Positions 1 to 6,582 of a stretch of DNA of 11,153 nt are shown here, piece by piece. How positions within the stretch are numbered: the first letter of the stretch is position 1; each line of letters opens with the position of its first letter. The DNA is taken from positions 1-11,153 of the forward strand of contig CALASN010000005.1 in the NCBI GenBank assembly GCA_937888735.1, in the 5' to 3' direction. Position numbers and translations under genes: made by a program. Source of the stretch: UBA5499 sp002426275 (lineage in GTDB: Bacteria > Bacillota > DTU084). Under the pieces are notes generated by a model. The model did not search any database, was not told the origin of the DNA, and saw nothing but the letters and a program-made list of their open reading frames with translations.

Positions 1-1603
1 CGTGATTGACGACCTCAACGGTGAGATCTTTTGTGGCCGTGGCCTCGCCGTCGGCTATGGTCAACCGCAAAGTGTATGTTCCCTCCGGCGCAGATTCGCC
101 GTTGATTTTCCCGTCCCACTGGCAGCTGCCGCTCTTAGCGGGAATCGGCTCCTGGTCCAAAAGCGTCCGCAGCAGTTCATTCTGTGCATTATATACTGCC
201 AGCGTCGCTAAAGAGCCGGTTGTCAGCTGAAAGTCCAGCTGTACGTTTTGCGATAACGAGGCTGAAATAGCTGTTTTGTCTGCCTGAAACGACACAATCG
301 CCGGAACGGGCCGCAGAGTGAGATCGTCGATCCAGACAGTGCCGGTCACATTTGAGACTAAGGTAAGTATTATTCGGGCGCGTCCTGTGGAAGGATTTGG
401 TTTCTGCAGTCTCACAGTATATTTCGTCCAATCCTGCGTGCCGCCGGTATTGATTAGTTCTTTCGTTCCTGTCCACCAACCCAGAGCTGTATCCACAACG
501 GGAGTGATCTGGATAAGAGACACATTAAAGCAAAGCGGAGAAGAAAGAGCCTCAGATTTAATCCAACAGCTCAATTCATATTCCGCTTGAGGATCAATGG
601 GAATAAAGTAAGTACCAATCCAAGATTCTTTGGCGCCGCCCGTTCCCTTGACAGAGCCGGTCCCGCTGTGAAATTCAACGGGATCCACCTCAAAGAGGGG
701 GGCTGAGCTCTTTGTGTTCCATACGGACCACGTATCAGGTTCTGAGCCGATATAGTCTTTCTCTAGAAGAATATCTCCAACCGTAAATGTCGAGCCGCTG
801 AGGGCGAGATCAGCGGAATAGGTGGTATAATCCGGCCTGGACGCGACAAGCTCGCATTGATCGCCGTATACCTCCGGCAAGACGAAATTACCCTGAGCAT
901 CCGTCCACGCGCTAAAACTGAAACCTGGAATCGGTTGATATGTAACCTTGACAAGGACGTTTTCCACAGGGCAGATTAAACCGGATTTTGATTCGACTAC
1001 CCTGCCGCTGACCGCAGTTGGCGTCTCTGGTACGCCGGCCGGCAGACCTACTTCCACCTTGGCTAAGCGCAGCGTATTGATGTCCGTCTGCGAACTCCCA
1101 AAATAATCTACGCCAATCATGTTTAATTTCGTATTTCCGTCTATGATGTTGTCATCATCGCCGCCCCAATGCGACATCGCGGCTGCTGCCGACAGGTCGC
1201 TGAACACGACCTGCTGCCAAGATCCGCTCCAGTTAATCTTTGGTCCATAAAACTGAAAAGTTTCTCCTGCAGCATCTACTAAGCGAAGAAATATGTTTCT
1301 GTCGCAGCCATTTCCATAGACCCACAATGTTATTGGCCCCGCCGCAAAAGTATTAATTCCGCCTCTAGGATTAATCTGTAAAGTATTCCGACCATTTGCG
1401 GCGGCGGTGTAATCAATTCTGAGCACATCTGCTGTTTCTCCGTCGATTACTGCCTGTTCTTGCGATTGTGTCACGGCGGATATTCCCGAGCCGTTTGCTA
1501 CCCAACTTGTTGGTTTAACATCTAATGTCCGCGCTTCCGCGCAGCCGCCAAGAATAAAAAGGCACATAACTGCGGCCAACGCTGTTCCCCAAACACGCTT
1601 CAT
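1..1603 (-). CDS. Modular surface lipoprotein with carbohydrate-binding-like domains (C-terminus cut by window edge)
   Basis: Reads openly for 534 codons from the ATG at 1603 to the left edge without a stop, so the 3' end is missing. The N-terminus is a lipoprotein signal peptide: MKR, a hydrophobic stretch, and lipobox LGGC with Cys at residue 21. Residues about 25-190 look like a beta-sandwich carbohydrate-binding module. Residues 196-272 resemble a carboxypeptidase-regulatory-like Ig fold (SGRVV start, DAQGNFVLP core). Residues 275-433 resemble a CBM4/9 jelly roll (YELSCWIKSE, ending VWIDDLTLRPV). Residues 434-534 begin a FlgD-type Ig-like domain (QWDGK, APEGTYTLRL). The start is chosen because GAGGAG lies 8 nt upstream. 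In-frame ATGs at 1666 and about 1624 would add up to 21 residues but lack a well-placed ribosome site. Inferred role: holding or binding a polysaccharide at the cell surface; a catalytic domain could lie beyond the edge. Domain names are judged by eye. Confidence 0.85.
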   Translation of the reverse strand, partial: MKRVWGTALAAVMCLFILGGCAEARTLDVKPTSWVANGSGISAVTQSQEQAVIDGETADVLRIDYTAAANGRNTLQINPRGGINTFAAGPITLWVYGNGCDRNIFLRLVDAAGETFQFYGPKINWSGSWQQVVFSDLSAAAAMSHWGGDDDNIIDGNTKLNMIGVDYFGSSQTDINTLRLAKVEVGLPAGVPETPTAVSGRVVESKSGLICPVENVLVKVTYQPIPGFSFSAWTDAQGNFVLPEVYGDQCELVASRPDYTTYSADLALSGSTFTVGDILLEKDYIGSEPDTWSVWNTKSSAPLFEVDPVEFHSGTGSVKGTGGAKESWIGTYFIPIDPQAEYELSCWIKSEALSSPLCFNVSLIQITPVVDTALGWWTGTKELINTGGTQDWTKYTVRLQKPNPSTGRARIILTLVSNVTGTVWIDDLTLRPVPAIVSFQADKTAISASLSQNVQLDFQLTTGSLATLAVYNAQNELLRTLLDQEPIPAKSGSCQWDGKINGESAPEGTYTLRLTIADGEATATKDLTVEVVNH

Positions 1604-1795
1604 CGTCTGCACTCCTCTCTTCATCGCGTAGAAAAAAAGTCTTAAGTAAGCATTTGGTTTTACCATCTTCGTCTTGCGCGTCCCACCTCCTAAAGCTCCT
1701 TTTCAGGACAGAAAGATTACTCTTTCTCCTTGCTTATAAAAGCCCTGCTGCCTGAGGGAACCTTACGGCGATTAGCAACCTTTGCGCTCTAATTT
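1604..1795 (-). promoter_or_regulatory. 192-bp leader region of the lipoprotein gene
   Basis: Untranslated gap between the upstream regulator's stop and the lipoprotein start. A possible -10 element TATAAG lies at 1738-1733, with only a poor -35 (TTCCCT, 16-bp spacer), so the promoter is weakly supported and read-through from the regulator is possible. Downstream of it is a hairpin at 1705-1730. A strong Shine-Dalgarno-like AGGAGG at 1691-1686 has no start codon at a normal distance. The ribosome site actually used is GAGGAG, 8 nt before the ATG at 1603. No rho-independent terminator separates the two genes. Confidence 0.4.
1705..1730 (-). promoter_or_regulatory. RNA hairpin with GUAA tetraloop in leader of the lipoprotein gene
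   Basis: On the minus strand AGGAGAAAGA and TCTTTCT..CCT pair as a 10-bp stem with a two-base GU bulge and a GUAA (GNRA-type) loop. No U-tract follows, so it is not a terminator. It may stabilise the mRNA or be part of a larger regulatory fold. The pairing is seen directly; a function is inference. Confidence 0.4.
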
Positions 1796-2980
1796 TCACG
1801 CGTTACAGGAAGCTCTTTGCCGGACAGTATCTATCCTGGCCGTAGACCCGCGCGCTATAACCTGCGGCTTAATTCTCAGCTGAACATAGTCGGTTTGATC
1901 CGGGTTAGCTAATCTGTCGCCAATAATCAGCAGCGCTTGCCGTCCCAATTTATAGCGATCTATGTGGAGCGTCGTCAAACCTGGATGAATATTGTTCGCA
2001 ATGTTTAAATCGCCGGTACCGGTTACGGCAATGTCTTGCGGTACTCTCAAGCCAAGCTCATAACAGCTTTTTATCACCTGAGCCCCGAAATGATCATCAG
2101 CGCACATTATCACCCCCGGCAGGCTCATCGCCTCAACTAGTTGTCCGGCGGTTTCAGATACTTCGTTACGTTTCTCATATGCCCATTCGACAAAACGGTC
2201 TAAGGCCATCGGCATCCCAGCTTCGCTTAAAGTGCGCTGAATTCCAATGTATTTTTCTCGATCAGAGGGGAATTTCCCCAGCAGGCCGCCTAAAAAGCCG
2301 AAATTCGTATGTCCAAGTTCCAGCAAATGCTTGATCAGCTTATGCATGCCCAGCTCCCAGTCGATGGCCAACCAATCGCCTTCGACTTTGGTTAACTGCT
2401 TATTGAGCATCACAAAAGGAGTCTTTTGCTCCCGCAAATGTGCGAATTCTATCTCATCGATCTCCTCGACTGCGACAATCATGCTGCCCAAGCTTTTCTG
2501 CCAAGCATTATTGACGCAAAATAGGCCTTCTCTTGCCCCAACCGCCTTATCCGTATATGGAAGCAAGATCAATTCTAATCCCAACTGTTCCGCAGCCTCT
2601 TGAATCCCCAGAAAAATATCATTGAAAAACGAATCGACGAAAAGCTCAGCCTGGTGAATCACAACGCCCACTCGGCTGCGGTTATTTTTCGGCCGCTGCT
2701 GCTCCGCGACAAAAGTGCCCCTCCCTCTTTCACGTAGCAAGATACCATCGTCAGTTAGTTCTCTCAGGGCACGAATCACTGTAATCCGGCTGACTCCCAT
2801 CATCTCGCTGAGCTTTCGCTCTGATGGAATAGCCTCTCCCCGGGCCCAGTACCCCTCCATTATTTTATTGTAGATGGCTTCTTTAACTTGATGATAGAGG
2901 GGAATATAAGTATCTTTTTTAATGCCCCATCCCAGTTGTTTCATTAAATCTGTATTTTTTAATCCCATTTCGGTTTTCAT
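1796..2980 (-). CDS. GntR/LacI chimeric transcriptional regulator (AraR-like architecture)
   Basis: A 394-residue sugar-responsive transcription factor. Residues about 24-92 form a GntR-type winged helix (PLYHQVKEAI, IPSERKLSEMMGVSRITVIR, then RERGRGTF in the wing). Residues about 103-380 form a LacI/periplasmic-binding-protein-like sensor (VGVVIHQ at the start, LLELGHTNFGFLGG, GVIMCADDHFG, GLRVPQDIAVTG, NNIHPGLTTL). The family binds palindromic operators and releases or gains DNA when a sugar binds the C-terminal domain. The N-terminus is about 20 residues longer than usual before the winged helix; the ATG at 2980 has only a poor ribosome site, so the true start could be internal (Met5 or Met13). 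It has its own likely promoter at 3039-3068 and lies directly upstream of the lipoprotein gene, a plausible target. The sugar cannot be told from sequence. Confidence 0.9.
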   Translation of the reverse strand: MKTEMGLKNTDLMKQLGWGIKKDTYIPLYHQVKEAIYNKIMEGYWARGEAIPSERKLSEMMGVSRITVIRALRELTDDGILLRERGRGTFVAEQQRPKNNRSRVGVVIHQAELFVDSFFNDIFLGIQEAAEQLGLELILLPYTDKAVGAREGLFCVNNAWQKSLGSMIVAVEEIDEIEFAHLREQKTPFVMLNKQLTKVEGDWLAIDWELGMHKLIKHLLELGHTNFGFLGGLLGKFPSDREKYIGIQRTLSEAGMPMALDRFVEWAYEKRNEVSETAGQLVEAMSLPGVIMCADDHFGAQVIKSCYELGLRVPQDIAVTGTGDLNIANNIHPGLTTLHIDRYKLGRQALLIIGDRLANPDQTDYVQLRIKPQVIARGSTARIDTVRQRASCNA

Positions 2981-3038
2981 CTGCTAATCAGCTCATCCTC
3001 AAATAGTAATCAAATTGCATCGCTGGACATATCCAATC

Positions 3039-3068
3039 ATTACGAAATATTCCCACTAAGAATGTCAA
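3039..3068 (-). promoter_or_regulatory. Sigma-70-type promoter for the 394-residue regulator
   Basis: A perfect -35 TTGACA (3068-3063) is followed after 18 bp by CGTAAT (3044-3039), which matches four of six -10 positions. Transcription would start near 3031 and leave a leader of about 50 nt before the ATG at 2980. A small inverted repeat, CTCG-AA-CGAG, lies just upstream of the -35. Since there is no terminator after the preceding LacI-type gene, some read-through is also possible. Confidence 0.5.
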
Positions 3069-3097
3069 CGCCGACTCGTTCGAGAGAGCATTTGCTG

Positions 3098-4107
3098 TCA
3101 GGCAGGAGTTTTAGCGCAAGATTCCCTGACAACCAGTTTCACTGGCAAAACTAACTTCCCAATATGACTGCGATCTTTCAAAACAGCGAATAGCATCTTA
3201 GCGGCCTCTCTGCCCAACTGATAAATCGGCGCCTGAACTGTGGTCAGCGTCGGCTTAAGCATCGTGCTGAGCGGTAAGTCGTCATATCCTGCCAAGGATA
3301 TCTGCCGGGGCACTTTCAATCCTTTTTCCTGAAGCGCTTTCAGCGCCCCGGTGGCCATCGCGTCATTGCCAGCGCAGATCGCGGTAAATTGCAGAGCGTC
3401 AATCGCCTCTGCCGCGGCTTTATATCCTCCCTCAAAGGTAAACTCAGCTTCTCTGATCAGGCTGCCGTCAGGTTCGATACGATGGTCGCGGAATGCCGCC
3501 AAATAACCATTGAGGCGATCCTCACACATAAAATACTGTTTCGCCCCGTTCAGGAATAATATTCTCTCATGCCCCAACTCTATCAAGTGAGAGGTGGTCA
3601 AATAAATTCCTTCGCTGCCGTTGGCGTCGACTGTGGAAATAGGTATTGAGTCCTGAACTCGTCCGGTCACAACCAAGGGCAGATCCAACTTCAAAAATTC
3701 TAAGAACGTCCGCGGACTGTAATGGGGATTCGTTAAAATATAACCGTCTATCATGTTTCTGAGGAACATATCCTTGAGCAGCTTTTCCTCTTGCGCAGAA
3801 CCCAACGCCGGAATGACGGAAACGCTGTACGCATTTGCTGTGGCGACTTCCATAACGCCTTGCAGAAAAATTAAAAAAAATTGTTCAACCGGAGTCAACG
3901 GACCTGCCGGGACAGTTACGCCTATATGATAAGAAGTCTTGCGCGCAAAACTTTTGGCCAACAGGTTAGGTTGATAATCGAATTTCTCAATCACCTCTTT
4001 TACCCGCTGCTCTGTTTCCAGCTTCACCGGCTTATGATTGATAACTTTAGATACTGTCGCAGACTGACAGCGGCTAATCTGGCGACATCTCTTATTGTAA
4101 GCTTCAT
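3098..4107 (-). pseudogene. LacI-family transcriptional regulator, frameshifted in the helix-turn-helix
   Basis: The ATG at 4107, with AGAGGG 8 nt upstream, opens a typical LacI N-terminus (MKLTIRDVARLAAVS). After Ser15 (codon 4065-4063) the frame runs on only to a TGA near 4026. The family pattern resumes from GCG at 4060 in another frame: ATVSKVINHKP, then KLETEQRVKEVIEKFDYQPN. One base is missing (two left where a codon is expected) between residues 15 and 17. After that the frame is open to 3098 and includes a complete ligand-binding domain (LIELGHERILFLNG, AICAGNDAMA, VPRQISLAGYDDLPLS, KPTLTTVQAP, VVRESCAKTPA). Restored length is about 336 residues, normal for LacI. As written, no protein with both domains is made; a GTG at 4027 could at best give a sensor without its DNA-binding part. 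Either a recent inactivation or a sequencing or assembly error. Confidence 0.85.
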
Positions 4108-4131
4108 TTCTCTAGCCCTCTATAAAGTGCT

Positions 4132-4164
4132 TTACTTTGCGAATACAGCGCTTTCATAGCGCAT
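4132..4164 (-). CDS. Possible 10-codon leader ORF (MRYESAVFAK)
   Basis: A tiny reading frame, ATG at 4164 to TAA at 4132, preceded by AGGAG with a 9-nt spacer, which is a better ribosome site than that of many real genes here. It ends 24 nt before the ATG of the LacI-type regulator and is in the same frame but closed by its own stop. It could be a translated leader coupling ribosome passage to regulator expression, or chance. The residues show no attenuator-like run of one amino acid. Confidence 0.25.
   Translation of the reverse strand: MRYESAVFAK
4143..4156 (-). promoter_or_regulatory. Possible CRE/LacI-type operator half-matched palindrome
   Basis: TGAAAGCGCTGTAT on the minus strand matches the catabolite-responsive element pattern TGWNANCGNTNWCA at eight of its ten fixed positions; the last two differ. 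It lies 36 bp upstream of the LacI-type start and also contributes to a GCGCT-ATGAA-AGCGC inverted repeat. It would suit autoregulation or CcpA-like control, but it overlaps the small leader ORF and may be chance. Confidence 0.2.
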
Positions 4165-4295
4165 CGCGTTATTCTCCTGAGACTTATGCGCCGAGATAAT
4201 ACGAGATCCTAGCTCTGAATTTTTTTTGTTTATCTGTTACTGCAGCATATACCCTTTGCCGACCTGAAAAAAAATCACCCGTTATAGCGAACATA

Positions 4296-5402
4296 TTACG
4301 TCAACTTTTGACACGACTCTCTAACAATCAAATCCGTCGGTAAGATCACATTGCTCGCTTCCTCCCCTCTCATCTTGGCTTGGAGCAGATCAAAGGCAGC
4401 CTTTCCCATCTGTTTCATTTTCTGCCTTACGATTGTATACGGAACAGGAAGAGACGCTATTTCATCGAAAGAAATGCAAGAAATATCTTTCGGTACCTCC
4501 AGTCCCGAGTCCACAATCGCACGGTAGGAACCTATAGCCGCGGCGTCGTTGATGTAGAGAAACGCCGTAGGCTTATAAGCGCTTTGCAAAATCCGCATCG
4601 TGCAGTCATAAGCTACCTTTTCAGGGTCAGGTCCCTTAACCACGGCCATGGCATCCGGCGGAACCACAAGGTGCTCCTCGTTCATGGCCTTCAAAAACCC
4701 AGCCAACCTGTCAGTAACAGATGTGCAGCGCAGGTTGCTCAAAAAGGCGATTCTCCTATGGCCCAGCGATAGCAAGTATTTTGTGGATTCATAAGCTCCC
4801 TTAAAGTTGTCGCTGACCACATAGCTAGAATTAATCCCACCTAGGTAGCCGTCCAGCATGATGTACTCAATGCTGCGGCGATTGAACTCTTCGATAACGC
4901 TAATATTATCCCGCTCGTAATCCTCAGACGCCATGGGAGTGAAAATAACTCCCTTAATCCGATTGCGGGTGAAAGAATCGATATACTGATGTATTTTCTC
5001 GGCAGAGTTATCAGTGGAACAGACCATCACGCCATAACCTGCTTTTCTAGCGGTATCCTCAATGCTGGCAATGAGCTCTGGGAAAAAGCTATATTTGATC
5101 GTCGTGACCAGCAGCCCGATAATCTTCGGATACTTATCCTCATTGACTTTACTATAGTCCCGCACGAAAGTGCCCAGACGTGATTGCCTATAGAGATAGC
5201 CTTCATCCACCAGACCCAAGATCGCCTGCCGCACTGTGATCCTGCTCACATTAAACTGTTCGGACAACTCCGCCTCTGTTGGGATCCTGTCTCCGATCTT
5301 AAAAGTGCCATCAAGGATTTGGGCGCGCAATCGCTCCTTGATTTGTTGATACATGGCAACATTGGATTTTGGATCGACTTTTTCGTTTGCAAATAATGGC
5401 AT
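4296..5402 (-). CDS. GntR/LacI chimeric transcriptional regulator, AraR-like
   Basis: A 368-residue regulator of the same design and length as AraR of Bacillus. Residues about 17-82 are a GntR winged helix (MYQQIKERLRAQIL, IPTEAELSEQFNVSRITVRQA, SRLGTFV in the wing). Residues 93-365 are a LacI-like sugar sensor (IIGLLVTTIKYSFFPELI, GVIFTP, LLSLGHRRIAFLSN, AFLYINDAAAIGSY, LEVPKDISCISFDEI, LIVRESCQ). The ATG at 5402 has GGAGAG 9 nt upstream. It follows the transporter operon on the same strand, beyond that operon's terminator, and its upstream region carries an AraR-like operator and other palindromes, so it probably controls itself and perhaps the importer. AraR itself senses L-arabinose, but sensor specificity in this family varies, so I do not assign the sugar or the name. 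Confidence 0.9.
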   Translation of the reverse strand: MPLFANEKVDPKSNVAMYQQIKERLRAQILDGTFKIGDRIPTEAELSEQFNVSRITVRQAILGLVDEGYLYRQSRLGTFVRDYSKVNEDKYPKIIGLLVTTIKYSFFPELIASIEDTARKAGYGVMVCSTDNSAEKIHQYIDSFTRNRIKGVIFTPMASEDYERDNISVIEEFNRRSIEYIMLDGYLGGINSSYVVSDNFKGAYESTKYLLSLGHRRIAFLSNLRCTSVTDRLAGFLKAMNEEHLVVPPDAMAVVKGPDPEKVAYDCTMRILQSAYKPTAFLYINDAAAIGSYRAIVDSGLEVPKDISCISFDEIASLPVPYTIVRQKMKQMGKAAFDLLQAKMRGEEASNVILPTDLIVRESCQKLT

Positions 5403-5453
5403 CTGTATGCACTCTCCGTTTACTTAAGCACGCTCGCATTTCAAGCGCAAAGT

Positions 5454-5469
5454 ATTCGTTATAACAAAT
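5454..5469 (-). promoter_or_regulatory. AraR-like operator
   Basis: The minus strand reads ATTTGT-TATA-ACGAAT. The published Bacillus AraR operator is ATTTGT-NCGT-ACAAAT, the same half-sites with the same 4-bp spacing; only one half-site base differs here. It lies 51 bp upstream of the start of the GntR/LacI regulator, as expected for autoregulation. The match is seen directly; binding is inference. Confidence 0.5.
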
Positions 5470-5482
5470 ATATCTGATATAT
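5468..5482. promoter_or_regulatory. Perfect 15-bp palindrome (candidate operator)
   Basis: ATATATC-T-GATATAT is a perfect 7-1-7 inverted repeat on the plus strand. It abuts the AraR-like site (two bases shared) and lies 65 bp upstream of the regulator start. GntR and LacI dimers bind such sites; low sequence complexity means chance cannot be excluded. Confidence 0.4.
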
Positions 5483-5515
5483 ACTTCACCGTTTCCCCTC
5501 AGATTCCTGCTTAAT

Positions 5516-5533
5516 TTTAAAAATATTTTTAAA
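5516..5533. promoter_or_regulatory. Perfect 18-bp AT palindrome at the putative transcription start
   Basis: TTTAAAAATATTTTTAAA is fully self-complementary. It begins at the edge of the proposed -10 element and covers the expected transcription start of the regulator, a place where a bound dimer would block initiation. It is made only of A and T, so it could also be a bent or easily melted tract. Confidence 0.35.
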
Positions 5534-5572
5534 GTTATGTTTCATCGCAGCCAAAGTCAACATTTTTAAAGT
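5525..5572 (-). repeat. 11-bp direct repeat flanking the -35/-10 region
   Basis: ACTTTAAAAAT occurs twice on the minus strand, at 5572-5562 and 5535-5525, with starts 37 bp apart. The copies bracket the putative -35 element, and the second copy overlaps the 18-bp palindrome. Such spacing (about 3.5 helical turns) is compatible with cooperative binding, but this is inference. Confidence 0.4.
5532..5560 (-). promoter_or_regulatory. Putative promoter of the 368-residue GntR/LacI regulator
   Basis: A -35 TTGACT (5560-5555; five of six) is followed by a 17-bp spacer and TAACTT (5537-5532; three of six); CATAAC two bases earlier is an alternative -10. The weak -10 makes the exact start uncertain. 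The leader to the ATG at 5402 would be about 120 nt and contains the palindromes and the AraR-like site. Confidence 0.4.
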
Positions 5573-5610
5573 CTATCCTCAACAGCAGCTATGAACGCGC
5601 TTGCGTATCC

Positions 5611-5650
5611 AAAAAAGAAAATGTCTCCGCTGCCATGGCAACGGAGACAT
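5611..5650 (-). terminator. Intrinsic terminator of the transporter operon
   Basis: On the minus strand a hairpin at 5650-5621 has arms ATGTCTCCG and CGGAGACAT (9 bp), extended inward by a T-G wobble and TGCC/GGCA. It is followed directly by the T-rich run TTTCTTTTTT (5620-5611). It lies 42 bp after the stop of the second permease. There is no T-run on the plus-strand side, so it acts in one direction only. Confidence 0.9.
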
Positions 5651-5692
5651 CCTCTACGGGCAGACTTTATCTTTTCCCCGGTAAACAGAACT

Positions 5693-6565
5693 CTATCCTT
5701 TAAGTCCCGTCATCACAATTCCCTGTGTTAAATGGCGCTGGAAAAAGAGGAACATCGCCAAAGGCGGTATGGCCACTAATGTGAGGGCGGCCATGATTTG
5801 ATTCCACTGCAGAGAGCTGGTCTGCAGCATGTATACGCCCACCATTACGGTCCACATTTTTTCTGCCGGCGCCACTACCATAGGATACAAAAACATATTC
5901 CAGACCCCCATGAAGGTAAATAGCCCCACAACCGCCATCGCAGCCTTTGATAACGGTAAGACAATCGTCCCAAAAATGCGCAGCTCACTTGCGCCATCGA
6001 TTTTCGCAGCTTCCAACAGTTCATCCGGAAGTTGCGAGAAAAAACCATATAATAAATATAGCGTATACCCCCAGGCCGTAAAAGGAAGAATCAAAGCCCA
6101 ATAAGAGTTAAGCAAGTTAATTCCTCTTCCTCCAAAACCGGGGAATGCCTGCATGATATTGTATAAAGGAACCAAGAGCATCTCGTCGGGAATCATCATC
6201 GTACCGATAAAAAACAATAATAACCATTCTTTGCGAGGCAAATCAAGCTTGGCCAAGGCGTAGGCCCCAAGAGAGCTGATCGTTATCTGCAGTCCCATAA
6301 CCCCGCCAATGTGAATGCAGCTGTTCAGAAACCAACGCGCTAGCCTTGTCTGCGCCCAAATCAGCTTGAAATTGCTCCATTGAGGACTTTGCGGCCACAG
6401 GGTAGGCGGCAATTGGAATATCTCTTGGCTGTTCTTGAGAGCAGAGCCTATCATCCATAAAAAGGGAAAAAACATGAACACTAATCCAACGGTTAAGAAT
6501 AAATAGATCATCGTTAAAAAAAACCGATCGCGCTTGGCCGGTGCGACTTTTGGTATAAGTGGCAT
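5693..6565 (-). CDS. Sugar ABC transporter permease, MalG-type (CUT1)
   Basis: Inner-membrane permease of the binding-protein-dependent sugar importer. In 290 residues it has the expected hydrophobic segments, beginning near residues 16-39 (FFLTMIYLFLTVGLVF), and the cytoplasmic EAA loop EAAKIDGASELRIFGTIVLP at about 185-204, which docks with the ATPase. It ends in GIVMTGLKG, typical of MalG/UgpE-like proteins. I choose the ATG at 6565: AAGGGGTGA (6582-6574) lies 8 nt upstream, whereas an in-frame GTG at 6577 sits inside that ribosome site. The gene starts 4 bp after the stop of the first permease, so the two are translationally coupled. It is the last gene of the operon. Confidence 0.93.
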   Translation of the reverse strand: MPLIPKVAPAKRDRFFLTMIYLFLTVGLVFMFFPFLWMIGSALKNSQEIFQLPPTLWPQSPQWSNFKLIWAQTRLARWFLNSCIHIGGVMGLQITISSLGAYALAKLDLPRKEWLLLFFIGTMMIPDEMLLVPLYNIMQAFPGFGGRGINLLNSYWALILPFTAWGYTLYLLYGFFSQLPDELLEAAKIDGASELRIFGTIVLPLSKAAMAVVGLFTFMGVWNMFLYPMVVAPAEKMWTVMVGVYMLQTSSLQWNQIMAALTLVAIPPLAMFLFFQRHLTQGIVMTGLKG

Positions 6566-6582
6566 CTCGCTACTCACCCCTT
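6566..6582 (-). promoter_or_regulatory. Ribosome binding site that sets the second permease start
   Basis: AAGGGGTGA is close to the full anti-Shine-Dalgarno complement and is correctly spaced only for the ATG at 6565. It overlaps the last codons and stop of the first permease gene, which couples their translation. Confidence 0.65.

Noticed and set aside
1677..1687. T-box-like motif GGTGGGACGCG on the minus strand
   Set aside because: The T-box core needs an exact ACCGCG after GGTGG, a stem I with specifier loop and a competing terminator. None of these is present, and the downstream gene is not an amino-acid gene.
1742..1787. Resemblance to the 3' half of a c-di-GMP-I (GEMM) riboswitch (CGCAAAG ... 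TAAGG ... CAGCAGGG)
   Set aside because: The 5' arm with its GNRA loop and the paired P1 and P3 helices cannot be drawn here; the region upstream is the coding end of the regulator. Kept only as a hint in the leader finding.
4196..4201. TATTAT as a -10 element for the LacI-type gene
   Set aside because: It matches five of six positions but has no acceptable -35 at 16-18 bp, so I do not list it as a promoter.
4267..4298. Possible terminator after the 368-residue regulator (eight T on the minus strand)
   Set aside because: The sequence before the T-run forms at most a 3- to 4-bp stem, too weak for an intrinsic terminator.
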